Origin: Cephalotrichum gorgonifer
Lineage: Eukaryota; Ascomycota; Sordariomycetes; Microascales; Microascaceae
Length of the DNA: 64,000 nucleotides
NCBI GenBank assembly: GCA_900312665.1
Contig: ONZQ02000017.1
Span: forward strand, 248,001-312,000
Direction of reading: 5' to 3'
Shown here: in pieces, positions 11,486 through 22,076 of the stretch
Layout: every line of letters begins with the position of its first letter
How positions within the stretch are numbered: the stretch's first letter is position 1
Notes under the pieces: generated by a model
The model's input: the letters and a program-made list of their open reading frames with translations, nothing else
What the model was told of the DNA's origin: nothing
The model's database searches: none
Position numbers and translations under genes: made by a program

Positions 11486-14064
11486 ATGGAGGCACCGGCC
11501 GGGCCAGGCCGTTGGATTGCTCCTAAGCCACCAGACACATCCGCCCACCCCCCGCAGCCGACGACGACGCCCCCTACACGACAACGCCGCGTCTCACGAC
11601 GCCGCCATCTGCATACGGAAGACGACTGGGAGGAGCAAAAAGAAACAATCCATCTGCATTACATCGAGCTTGGCAAGCCCGCAGTCGAGGTTGTCAGAAT
11701 CCTTCACGATGATTTTCGCTTCAACGCATGGTACTAACTACCCTGCTCGCTGAACCGCCGCGTTTCATTATGCTCCCATCGTACTGAATGAATAACTTGA
11801 ATAGCCTCCGCCGACTTAGAGGAAAATGCAGAGAGTGGGGCTTCGCAAAGAACAGGAAGCGACACAAGGGGCGAGAAAACCCTTGTCCTCCAGTGGGTCC
11901 CCGCCGAGACGGTTCACCGCCCGAAGACGAGTGCCAAACAGAGCAACAAGTTTATATCGCCTCTGAGACCTCAGAGTCTTGTAGTTGTATGTTCCTTCTT
12001 ACTGTATATATCGAGTTATACCTAGACTGACAACTTGTATAGTTATACCTACTCCCTCGACAACTCGTCACGCCCTCCCCTCTGACCTCGAGGAGCCTTG
12101 CGACAATTCGTCCTACACCTGCGAGGGCGACCGAGCCCCCGATTCAGAAACGGGAGAGAAGCCTGAGGATGAATTACTGCCTCGGGGCCCCTCATCTCTA
12201 CGTCGATATCGACGTTCCTGTCCTGTGTCAAAAACGTTTCACCTCACAGAGATTTCTCCCAGGTTTGTTCTGCCTAACAACATGGCTATGTGCGAACACC
12301 AGCCTGCTAACAGTACTTATACAGTGGCACTCGTCGGTGTCGTGACATATTAAAAGACCGGTCTTGTATTTTTGATGAATCAACGCAAGCCCCCGGTGGT
12401 GGACTCCCCGTCAGCCCGTGCCTGCACAAAGACCCATCAACACGAGAGACTATTTTCAAGGTTTCAGTGTCTGCACAAAAGCTTGAAATGGCCATCCTCA
12501 GCCCCCGTCTATTATCAAATCTTGAATCCCTCCTGGGAAGAGAGCTTAGAGCGGTCAGTGGCAGCTTCGACGGGACAGTGCTTCTTCCATATTACGCCAT
12601 TATTAGGGCGCGCCTCGACGGACTTCGTAGCGTCTACCACCACGGGGACATCATTCGTGAGTGGGAACTCCTTGTCGAAGGTTTCCTTGGCAATCTCTCA
12701 GCGTTCGTGTGCTTTGGCTTTGAGCACCTCAACAACCTCAACCTTCTCGACAGTGGGCTTCGAGAGGTCTTTTCCCAGCCGCAACTCGAACACGGTATCG
12801 ACGTTTTTGACCGGGTACTCGGTGAATTTAACCAGCATCACGAAGATTGGATATTAAGTTCCCTAAACCAGGCCAAAGATTCGATGCGCCGGACGAGATG
12901 TTTGATACGACTCCTCAACACTGCTGAGGTGGATGGCGTTAATGATGATGGCATATCTGACCGTTTCGGGGCTCTCCGTTTTACCACCCCAGAGATGAAG
13001 CGTTCGTATATAAATGGGATCATTTTGTTAAGGAGATCAGAGATACTGAGCGCTATTGAAGTGCTTGAGGACAAGATGCGCGAGGAAGAAGGGCTTCGCA
13101 AGTTCCACTCAAACTTCATCATCCAGCACGAGCTGCTCAAGCACTCACCAGAGATTTCCTCTACGGCACTCCATCAACATCCCGAGATACTACAAGACCA
13201 CACCAAGGCATGGAGCATCGCGATCATGGCGATGCGACGAATGTCCAAAGTCAACCCTCCCAGCCTTATCGGCGTCCTCTGCTTCCTACTTGTCTCAAGA
13301 GCCATGGCACGAACGCTCGACGGTGACGGAAATCAGTACTTGACCGCATTCTCCGAGGAATTAAACCAGTGGCGGCAGGTCTACCCAGAAGTTGAGGATG
13401 TGGCAAGGCGTGTGTGGGGACACACGTTTTCTGATCTTCCCCTTCCCCGGTCTCCAGTCCAACACACCACCCTCTTACAACTGCGAGACAAGGTGGCTGC
13501 TCTGATTGGAAAGGCTCGCCGCATCATTGACCTTGGAGACTGGACTCAGCACATGTTCAACAAAACGTCCCAAGCCTCTCATCAACGCGAACCAACAAAC
13601 GCCGCAGAGACTTTACCGGACATTGAGCCCTCATTACCCCCGGAAAGAGAGGAGAAGGAACCGCCGGACCGTCTGATCTGCCCAAATATAGTCCGTCTTC
13701 AGGAAATTCCTGAGGGGCTTGTTTGGCCCGAGATCGTCACACTGGTGACGGGAATCATATTTGCCATTGTCGTGTACTTCATGCTAGGTTTGTTCTTGAT
13801 ACCCCACTCTTCTTCCCTTGAGATACCGTACTGCTCTATTGTACTCACAAGGGTCTAGCTTTTGTTAGTCTTTGGCATACAGGCATACCACAGCTCACTC
13901 GGACTTTCCAGACTGTACCGCTGGATGCATCCAGCGGTATGGAGTGGGTAGGCCCTTCGTTGCTTTCGAGGCCCTCAACTCCCATGGAGATCTGGCGTCC
14001 CCGGCCCCAGAGCTGTTGCGAGCCACCGGTGCCGAGTGGGGTTGGGCCGTTTGAAGGGGCGTGA
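11486..14064 (+). CDS. Clr5-domain protein with C-terminal membrane segment
   Basis: Five exons (11486-11730, 11805-11986, 12043-12262, 12325-13787, 13883-14064) keep one frame and give about 763 residues. The N-terminus is a Clr5 domain split by the first intron: HTEDDWEEQKETIHLHYIEL and VVRILHDDFRFNA, then LRRLRGKCREWGFAKN. Clr5 was first described in a fission-yeast silencing factor and is common in filamentous-fungal proteins of unknown function. The middle is an acidic, serine-rich linker. The large fourth exon is helical with no recognised domain. Residues about 683-702 are hydrophobic (VTGIIFAIVVYFML), and a 60-residue Pro-rich tail follows the last intron. A two-gene model split near 12325 cannot be excluded, but all four introns have good signals. 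Confidence 0.65.
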
Positions 14065-14831
14065 GACAACTTGCACAGAACTTTCGTGGGAAGATCCGTA
14101 ACAAAAAAACGTTGTTTCATTTGTAGATGGAAGGTTAGATTAAGATCGAATTGTAAAGCTGAGGTTATGCGGCGGATCAATGGATATTTTGTAGTAACAT
14201 ATTTTCTTGGATGACGAGTTCCATATTGGCGTAGGAGTTCCGTCTCATATATTCCCAGCCAACCATTTCCGTCCTCCAGCACAATATTCTGTGCTATCAA
14301 CCGGCGGAGTCCATAAGCACCCGACCTGCGGGCTGGTTTAGGAGGTTGGGATCTCTATCAGCACCAGCATCCTGGCCAACCAATATGCCGAAGAGGTCGG
14401 TGCTACTACTCGTAGACGGCTCCTAAAGGTCTAGATGTGGAATATGCCTCGGTCACCTAGCAATGGGTAGTCATTCTATATGGTCATATGAAACGGCCAC
14501 TACATCGATGGTGCCTACGGACACGTCTGGGTCGGTGAGCCAGAGGCATAGCCCATAGCCAAGAGGACGTGTGTCTTGAGCGATTTGTGCTGACGTTTTT
14601 ACCATTCGCATATTGTGTGAAGTGCTGTGATGGAGATTGAAGGACTGACGAGCTCGGTGCCCAGGGCTGATACGTGGATATAAGCAAAGTGGGGAGACGG
14701 ACAAACTGAACCCCGCATTCAGGGCCCACAATCTCAGGTTGTCACATCCGACATATATGGTGAAGAGAACGGTACCTTGTACTAAACACTATAACACTAC
14801 CTAGAGGCGAGTACTCAGAAAATCAGGATCC
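14065..14831. other. Intergenic region
   Basis: Nothing supported. Small frames on the minus strand at 14471-14731 show no family features. Confidence 0.5.
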
Positions 14832-17489
14832 ATGGCCGATGAAACGTCCATGTCTACTCCAAGTAGTCCTCACGAGGCCTACGCCCCTCTCTCTGATGGC
14901 TCCTCCATCAGGCTCCTCCGGCGTCTCAACAGAAACCAACCCGGCCCCATGCGCTTCTCCATTGAGCACCACAACCTCTCCGACCCTGATCTAGCTTATC
15001 ATTGCCTTTCTTACACGTGGGGGAACCCGTTTGCTCACGGTCGCGGGTTTAGCGAGTTCTACGACGAGGTGAGCCCGCTCTACCGCCCGGATAGGACCGT
15101 TCCGATCATCGTGGACGAGCGGCCGATGAGGGTGTCCAAGAATCTCTACGATGCGCTGGCTACCCTGCCGGAGAGTGCGTACCTGGATTATACAAATCGG
15201 CCTACGAGGAATCGGGGACAAACGGTGGTTCACGGCGCCGCGGCTAAGGGGAGGTGTAGTTTGCTCCTTAGGCACGTTAAATGTGGGGCGGACTTGAATG
15301 CTGTAGACGACGGTGGAAAGACTCCTCTTCACCATGCAGCAGCTAATGGGTTCGACGATTGTGTGGAGCTTCTTTGCAAGACGGGGGCCCTGAGAGAAGC
15401 CAAGGATAAGGATGGCCAGACGGCTGAGGATCTAGCGGTGTCAGCCGGCCACGAATCGACTGTTCTACTGCTGCAAGAGTGGATGTCCCGCCCAGACCCA
15501 GAACCCTCGTCCATCCCTCTGGAAGAAGACGGGCCCGAGAAGCTCATATGGATAGACGCGATCTGCATCAACCAGTCCGATCTGGACGAGAAAGGCATTC
15601 AAGTCAGGATGATGAACACCATCTACTCGCGCGCATCCTTTGTCATCGGCTGGCTAGGCCCCGAGGACAGCCATACTGAAGACGGGGTCAGGGCCCTAAA
15701 CACCCTCGCCGCCCACCTCCCCCAATTCCAGAAAAGTTCCATCGAACCCTTCAGCGGCTCCGGCGCGAACCACTACTCCGACGCCGGCATACCCCCCATA
15801 TCCAGAAGCGAGTGGGACGGCCTCGCGAGCATCTACCAGCGCCAGTGGTTCCGCCGCACCTGGATAGTCCAGGAGGCCGTTCTCCCCGTCGTGCTAATTA
15901 TCTACTGCGGAAAGCATATGCTCTCGATCCACGAGCTCGGAACGGTGGCGCAGAGCCTCCGCGTCGCGGAAGCCCTAGGCGGAACGAGGAAGGGGACGAA
16001 CTACACTCTTCCAGGCGAAATCGCCGTCTCGGTCGAGTGGAACATGGCGGAGGTGTTCAAGTGGCGCGAGAAGATGTACTGGGCGTACAGGGCGGAGACG
16101 GAAGAAGAGAGGAGGGGGTATCGGGAGGGGTTCACGCTCGCGAGACTGGTGGGAGATTTCAGGACGTTTTTGGCGTCGGATGTTAGAGATAAGATCTTCT
16201 CGCTTGACGGGATTTTGAACGCCTTTACGGAAGGGGGGCAGGGGAATGGGATAAATGGGGTGGATTACCACATGGATGTGGCCACAGTGTATACGGCGGC
16301 GACGAGAAGGATCATCCAGGAGGAAGGCAATCTGGGGATTCTCACGTCTGGCGCGGGGAATCAGCCTGAGAAATCTGGGGAACAGGCCCGGCTCCCGAGC
16401 TGGGCTCCCAACTTTGCTGTGCCCGGCGTCGGAGCCGCCCCAGGGTTTTCTGCGGACGGTGGTATCGCGTTCCCAGGGCCCAGGGACAGTGTTCCGAACA
16501 GCTCACTCCTAGGGATCAAAGGGTTACGTGTGGGGAGGATAAGACAGGCGGGCGGCCGCGTCAGCACGGCCCCAGGCGGGATAATGATGTTCGACCCTTC
16601 CCATCTCAAGCTAGTACTCTCACTGCGGGACACTGCTCGTCAACCAGGGGCAGAGAAGCCTGTGCTCACGGAGATACTGTGGAGGACTCTGTGTATGAAT
16701 ACCTCCACGGGCGCTTTCTTCGACTCGAGCCAGTTCGGCCCGGTGGCCCCAGACGATATGGGGAACCAGTTCACCATCTTTATGGCCCTCATGCTCCTCG
16801 CGGGCGCGGACCAGAAAGTCCTAGAGTCGGTGGGCCTCAGCGCAGATCAGACTCGCGAGATGCACACCATCATCCACAAGCCAGCCTGCAATCCCTGGAA
16901 GGAAAGTCTGGCTTCGGCACTAGACCACCTGGACGCTCTAGTAGAGTATGACGGTGAGAAGTGTCTCGCTCCGACGAGGCAGGAGATACTCATGCTGTGG
17001 GACAACCTGAAGTATACGCTCATGCGGACGACGCCGGCCAGGGCGGACGGGTCGCCGCTGGAATTCTCCGTGCCGCCTGCCGTCGCGGACGGCACGGATC
17101 GGATCGTGGGACGTGGCGTCGTGAACGGGGACTCGCCCGTGTATATGAAGTGTCGCGGATTCGGGTCGTCATATCTCATGGCCTATGGGGGGCGGCAGCT
17201 GGTGACCATCTTTGACGCGGACGTCGGATTCCTGGGGCTGGCACCCGTTGCGGCAAAGAAGGGAGACGAGATATGGATCCTGCCGGGGTTGAACGCACCA
17301 GCTGTCTTGCGGAGGGTAGCCGACGGGGCCGACCACGGTGATGTGGCTGCGGATGACTTGGAGGGGTTGTCTCTCAATGAGAATGTGGTGAGGTATTCTT
17401 TTGTGGGCATCGCATATGTTCATGGGATAATGAACGGCGAGGCTATCGAGAGTAGGGAGGGGGAGTTACGGGATATTGACCTTGTATAG
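14832..17489 (+). CDS. HET-domain protein with ankyrin repeats inserted in the HET domain
   Basis: An 885-residue intronless frame. The HET domain begins at about residue 54 (YHCLSYTWGNP) and reaches the strand and helix VSKNLYDAL at 101-109. It is then interrupted by about 95 residues with ankyrin character (VVHGAAAKG, GADLNAVDDGGKTPLHHAA, AKDKDGQTAEDLA). It resumes at residue 238 with IWIDAICINQSD, QVRMMNTIYSRA and QWFRRTWIVQEAV. The C-terminal half has the usual HET-protein ending: GFLGLAPVAAKKGDEIWIL, then the YVHGIMNGEA motif at about 860-869. HET proteins trigger cell death after fusion of incompatible hyphae; this allele's partner is unknown. No frame damage is visible, in contrast with the second HET gene in the window. 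Confidence 0.9.
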   Translation: MADETSMSTPSSPHEAYAPLSDGSSIRLLRRLNRNQPGPMRFSIEHHNLSDPDLAYHCLSYTWGNPFAHGRGFSEFYDEVSPLYRPDRTVPIIVDERPMRVSKNLYDALATLPESAYLDYTNRPTRNRGQTVVHGAAAKGRCSLLLRHVKCGADLNAVDDGGKTPLHHAAANGFDDCVELLCKTGALREAKDKDGQTAEDLAVSAGHESTVLLLQEWMSRPDPEPSSIPLEEDGPEKLIWIDAICINQSDLDEKGIQVRMMNTIYSRASFVIGWLGPEDSHTEDGVRALNTLAAHLPQFQKSSIEPFSGSGANHYSDAGIPPISRSEWDGLASIYQRQWFRRTWIVQEAVLPVVLIIYCGKHMLSIHELGTVAQSLRVAEALGGTRKGTNYTLPGEIAVSVEWNMAEVFKWREKMYWAYRAETEEERRGYREGFTLARLVGDFRTFLASDVRDKIFSLDGILNAFTEGGQGNGINGVDYHMDVATVYTAATRRIIQEEGNLGILTSGAGNQPEKSGEQARLPSWAPNFAVPGVGAAPGFSADGGIAFPGPRDSVPNSSLLGIKGLRVGRIRQAGGRVSTAPGGIMMFDPSHLKLVLSLRDTARQPGAEKPVLTEILWRTLCMNTSTGAFFDSSQFGPVAPDDMGNQFTIFMALMLLAGADQKVLESVGLSADQTREMHTIIHKPACNPWKESLASALDHLDALVEYDGEKCLAPTRQEILMLWDNLKYTLMRTTPARADGSPLEFSVPPAVADGTDRIVGRGVVNGDSPVYMKCRGFGSSYLMAYGGRQLVTIFDADVGFLGLAPVAAKKGDEIWILPGLNAPAVLRRVADGADHGDVAADDLEGLSLNENVVRYSFVGIAYVHGIMNGEAIESREGELRDIDLV

Positions 17490-17781
17490 AGAGAATTGCG
17501 CGACGACATCCTAGATGGCTGCGAGGTGAAGATCATGTCTTAGATTAGATTTAAATCGTTGTCTATCTTAGATGAGTGCAAGGTAAAGGCTCTCGTCACC
17601 TGGAAGGCGGATTACCTCATCTGTGCCTTCGCTTCTTTCAGTGGTATTTTCTTCGGCTAGGACTCCTCCTATATTAACAGTATGCTCTGCGCCCAGACGT
17701 TCAAGGGCAACGTTGGGTAGATAGGTGCCGAGACGGTAAGAGTGTCGCATAAGTCCCTCATTTTATCTATCCTGTCTCGGA

Positions 17782-17925
17782 ATGTCCTTGGGTGCGCTCG
17801 CTGCCAGAGACATCGCCGATCGAATTGGCCGAAGATTAACTGTCATTATTGGTACCGCTATCTATACAATCGGCATGGCCACCCAGATGATCATGACTAT
17901 TGGCGATGCCTTCTGTGCTGTTATT
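17782..17925 (+). pseudogene. Remnant of an MFS sugar/quinate transporter
   Basis: About 45 codons read GALAARDIADRIGRR followed by a hydrophobic helix, matching the TM2-loop-TM3 signature (G-x-x-x-D-R-x-G-R-R) of sugar-porter MFS proteins. Nothing matching lies on either side. The frame runs into a T-run/A-run at about 17925-17943. It is unrelated in position to the intact sugar transporter at 23.8 kb. Confidence 0.55.
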
Positions 17926-18434
17926 TTTTTTTTTAAAAAAAAAGGCGATTACTTCTCATCTATGGTATATCTTTGGGATACGCGTAGCTGTTAATAAACG
18001 GTACAAGAGCAAGTAAGAATTCACTTTTTTAAAAATCAGCGCGAGACGTATCTTTCCTAGAAACACCACTATTCTCTTCCCTAGAGAAGTCTCGAGTTGT
18101 GCACGGCCTCCGATTAACCTCGAGCCAACCTGAGCCATATATCATCCATGGTTATATGGGCTCTTCTTATCCAAGCACCACCTAAACATCCCCTTATCCA
18201 ACATCTCTTTCACCTTTGCACCTTGCTGAGCATTGGTCGCCTTCCTAGGCACACTCCCGCCACAGGCCCAAACCTCATTATAGGTATCTCATCTATCGCC
18301 TTCGAAGCACCACTACTGCTGCCCTTTCCAACCTTACCAGCAGCCACTCTAAGCCCACTAAATAGGCCACCTAGAAACCCCTTATACCAGCACCCAGGCG
18401 TGTACATCCCTGTGGCCTGGCTATCGGCGTTGCG

Positions 18435-18719
18435 TCAGACCCTGCCATTTAATATAGTCCCCTCGCTAACCACATACGCACTTCTCGTCGAGTTCAGGTG
18501 ACGCTCCCACGGCTCCAGGTACTTGGGATCGCCACAAAATTCCTCCTCGTCTTCCTCGTTCCAGGTGTCTAGCTCCCACTCCTCGACCACAAGGTCCTCT
18601 GGCCAAAGCTCTAGGATGTCGCCGCGCTCGAAATACTCCTGATCGAAGAACTCGCCAACAACCCCCTGCCGGAAGGCCCAATCAATGCCCATGAGCGCGA
18701 CAATGACGCCAGCCGCCAT
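18435..18719 (-). CDS. Short acidic open frame, doubtful
   Basis: Ninety-four residues, strongly acidic (WELDTWNEEDEEEF), with a hydrophobic N-terminus. No family was recognised and no convincing intron joins it to neighbouring frames. It may be a remnant in the decayed 17.5-19.4 kb interval, which otherwise holds no supported gene. Confidence 0.22.
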   Translation of the reverse strand: MAAGVIVALMGIDWAFRQGVVGEFFDQEYFERGDILELWPEDLVVEEWELDTWNEEDEEEFCGDPKYLEPWERHLNSTRSAYVVSEGTILNGRV

Positions 18720-19486
18720 AGAACTGGGTCACTTTGTGCCGAGCCGAACGTCATCCGCCTACTTCAGCAAGACCTGGAAAGACCCGAGATACCTACCCCA
18801 AACAGATTTCTTGTGGTCCACAGACCCAAACGTAAGCCCAGCAACAAACCGTCTGACAAACAGAAGCCACCCGAGCCCATCATCATGGTGCCACCTTGCA
18901 AGGCGGGAAAAAGAAAAACAGATGGGAAATGTATGTATGGTTGCAACTGGCCATTGACGAGTGCGGTGGGCTTGCCTTCCGTCCTCCGATCGTGTCGGGA
19001 GTTAGTCATAGTTCTGGATATAGGAGAAAGCCCATTTATGATATCCGTTGGAGTATCCGGGTCCCAACGCCTGCTTATTCCTTGTCTGCTCGTAGCTGGG
19101 TGTGGTAGGCAAGTCCGTATCCATCTCGTCTTTGAATGGGTAAGCGCCGCGCAAACTTGATTGGCTCATTCGAGGGAAGACTTGTTGGCAAGTTGTTGCT
19201 ATTATCTCTCTACATTCCAACAACCCGAAGACGCTCCGACAGAGCTCCGATGAAACTCCGCTAAGCGCCGGTCTCTCTTGCGGAGCTGGTGAGGTATCAC
19301 GAAAAGCAGTAAATACAAATCCGTTGCTCCTGCAGCTTCGAGCTTCTACCAACCCCGCCGACTTTTACAAATCAAGCTCCCGTCACAGTCTATATACATT
19401 CGATTTGTAGCATCCAGGACGGTTTGATTGCTGCAACCTACTAGACACAACATTAAACTCCCTACACTCACCCGCATCTCATCTCC

Positions 19487-20977
19487 ATGTCCCCCGAATC
19501 AATTCGTCGGCACTCCGCGGGTCTGGACAGCCTACCACAAGAACTGGTTGATCAAATCTTCAGCAATCTCGAGCGGCGAGATATACTCGCCCTCACCTAT
19601 GTCTCCAAGACTATCCGCCCCCTCGCCGAACAACTTCTTTACACCCTGGTAACTGTCAGGGACAATCAGGACTTCGCTAGCCTGGCGCGCGTGTTACTCA
19701 CAAAACCCCATCTACGTAACGTTGTCCAGGACTACTGGGCGACAAAGAGAGCTCCCTGGTGGAGTCTTGATCTTCTATCTAGCCTGCACTTCTTGCATGG
19801 CTTCACCTTTCGTCCTAAGAATACAAGACATGAATATGTACCACGTATGGTGCAGAACCTGGCTGCTGCTGGCTGGATCACGCCATCACTGAGGCGATGT
19901 GGGCATCTCTCCTCAACTGCTTTTATTACATATCGCACAATTTATGATATTAACTCTTGAGTAGGCTCAATAGAACTTTTCTACCACAATATTCGAGATG
20001 TTCCCGAAGACACAATCGATCAGCTGCTGTATGCTTTGCTGTCCGCCCCAGCCCTCAAGGCCGTAACGGCTACCTATATACGTGATCCCTTTATGAGCGA
20101 CTATTTCAACAAGGCATTCCAGTCACCATCTCTGGACTGCCCCCCACCGATTCTACCCCGCAACAGATATACAGACCTCCAGGAGCTACACCTACACTGG
20201 GACCACCTCTCGCTGCGCCGGCTTTCGACACTGTTACATCTTCCACGAAACCTCGAGGTCTTGCATCTCAGTTTTAACAGTAGCCGCGGGCTCAACTGCC
20301 ATGACTTGGTTATCGACAGGTTCCACGCAGAAGGCCGTATGATCTCCCAGGGGGCCGCTGTGAACTACACAGGGGCTGCTATGCACATGAACGAAGCCCT
20401 CCGACCAGTCGCTCACAGCTTGCGGGAGCTAGCTATCTCCCTTTTCGACGACGTGGATAGACCCGAACAGTTGGAAAGCTGCTCTGACAGGTTGGATTTC
20501 CACTGGGGTCACGGTGGCCTTAGGGAGTTCGAGAAACTAGACTTCTTACGCGTCCCCCCTGATGCGTGGGATTTGTCGGGCATGTATATACCAGTGGGAA
20601 ATCTGGATCTTCCCAAATCCCTGAGGACGCTTCATCTTGACGGCTTTCTGCTGATCACGAGGGGGACAGATGCTTGGTATGCAAACAGCGAGTACGCTAT
20701 GATCCCGCAAGGGTCGCTCACTGTGAGTGGAATAGGTGGATCGCACTTTAACCAGCGCGCTATGCTGGATGCCACGCATGGGCTTAGCTACATCCTGGTC
20801 TCCCCTGGGCCATCGGTGGACTTAGACAGCATACAGCGACACCGACCGCCGGTTTTCATGCCTCCGCAGTTGGAGCCACTGGCAGACCGCGGGATTAGGA
20901 TCTTGGTGGAGCTACCTGGAGGGGGCCGCTTGGAACTTGAGACGCGTCGCGTACTACCCCGAGAGATGATGGCGTAG
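19487..20977 (+). CDS. F-box protein, interrupted by an in-frame stop or a retained-frame intron
   Basis: Two same-frame halves belong together. The N-terminal half holds a clear F-box (LDSLPQELVDQIFSNLERRD, LALTYVSKTIRPLAEQLLY, residues about 14-53), so the product would bind Skp1 and recruit a substrate to an SCF ligase. The C-terminal half (from about 19990 to 20977) has leucine-rich, LRR-like strands (LQELHLHWDHLSL, LEVLHLSF, LRELAISLF, LRTLHLDGF). A TGA at 19958-19960 separates them. A 129-nt intron from the GTATGG at 19845 to the TAG ending at 19973 would remove the stop and keep frame. The skipped residues look partly coding, however, so a nonsense mutation is equally possible. Confidence 0.65.
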
Positions 20978-21473
20978 GCTGGAGGTTATTCTGGGACTTT
21001 TTCTTCTTCTTTTATTTCCTTTTCTTTTCTTTAAATGCAATCGTTTATTGACACCTCTAAATGGTCGAAAAAGGACATCTGATGTGTTAGTTATGACGAT
21101 GTGAACTGTCTACAGGGGAACCCGTAAAGGGCGATACGGGTGAGTGTAGAATGGCCACATAGAGTGAGGGGGGGTTGAAGGCGGACTTTGAACGTAATGA
21201 TGTCCTCCTTTTCCATCAGTTCCAGCTCGGGGAGACTTGACGAGCCTTTCTCCAACCTCCCTTTTGTTTTAATTCTATTTTTTTTTACCCAACGGCCAGA
21301 TGTTTCGGATAAAATCATCTGGACAGAACTGTCATCAACACGGTGTTGGGATTTCAGTCTTCAACACTGGTTAATAGGCACGTCTATTCTATTCTCCATG
21401 ACCAAAAGTAAGGGTTGTCCTGACTCTACGTTCCCGATGCCCGCATATCGACCAGCCAGCCGGTCTGGTAGCC
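20978..21473. other. Intergenic region between convergent F-box-type genes
   Basis: No gene supported. T-rich 3' flank of the plus-strand F-box gene. Confidence 0.5.
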
Positions 21474-22019
21474 CTAAAAAGTAGCCGTCGGCTTCAGGGC
21501 CTCAACCTTGTTGAAGACGAGCTCCTCCTGCTTCGCCGGCATGCTTGGGCTGTTCCCGGGTCCGTGAAGGCGCATTATGATCCACAGGCGGGTGAAATAG
21601 ATTGCGAGGCGGCGTCTCTCGTACGCAGTTAGAGGTGTCGTGCATGCGGGGCCGACATGTTGAAGGACGCGCAGCCGGGTTGATGTGTATAGGTCTACGA
21701 GGAATTGGGTCGTTCGACTGAACTGGATGATCCGCATGGCTGTTGCGACGTCGATGCCCCATGGGGGCGGATCCTGGTCTACATGTAGTCGCCGGCGATG
21801 TCCCTCCACGGCGCCAGCGACAGTGGCGTAATGACTATTATCGTAACCATTCAGGCGCTCCGTTTGGGCGAGTAAGGTGGCATCTCGGAGGCCGGGCCCC
21901 CAGTTCACGACAGGCGACGCTGACGAGGATGGATTGCTTCTCCGCGAGGAAGCAGTGATAGAATATGGGGAAGCATGGATGAAACTGCTCAGGTCCGATG
22001 GTGCGTGTGCTGCGGCCAT
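21474..22019 (-). pseudogene. F-box-associated fungal family member with two compensating indels
   Basis: The likely start is the ATG at 22017-22019 (MAAAHAPSDLSSFIHASP). The frame is open throughout, but residues just after ASP read as unnatural Ser-rich sequence. The next frame over that same segment reads IFYHCFLAEKQSILVSVACR, the expected continuation of this fungal family (ASP-x-F-x-x-x-F-L-x-x-K-x-x-I-L). The original frame resumes at LGPGLRDATLLAQTERL. The pattern implies one lost base near 21967 and one gained base in the G/C run at 21893-21901. The C-terminal half has a family-like YERRRLAIYFTRLWIIMRLHG helix. The protein is hypothetical and no catalytic motif is seen. Confidence 0.6.
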
Positions 22020-22076
22020 GATGGCCGTCAAGGCGTCCCGCCCTCCAGCAGGCCCGCCGTTTTTTCCGCCATGCAA

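Noticed and set aside
17856..17936. Intact transporter gene
   Set aside because: Only one transmembrane-loop unit is present; no other exons were found up- or downstream.
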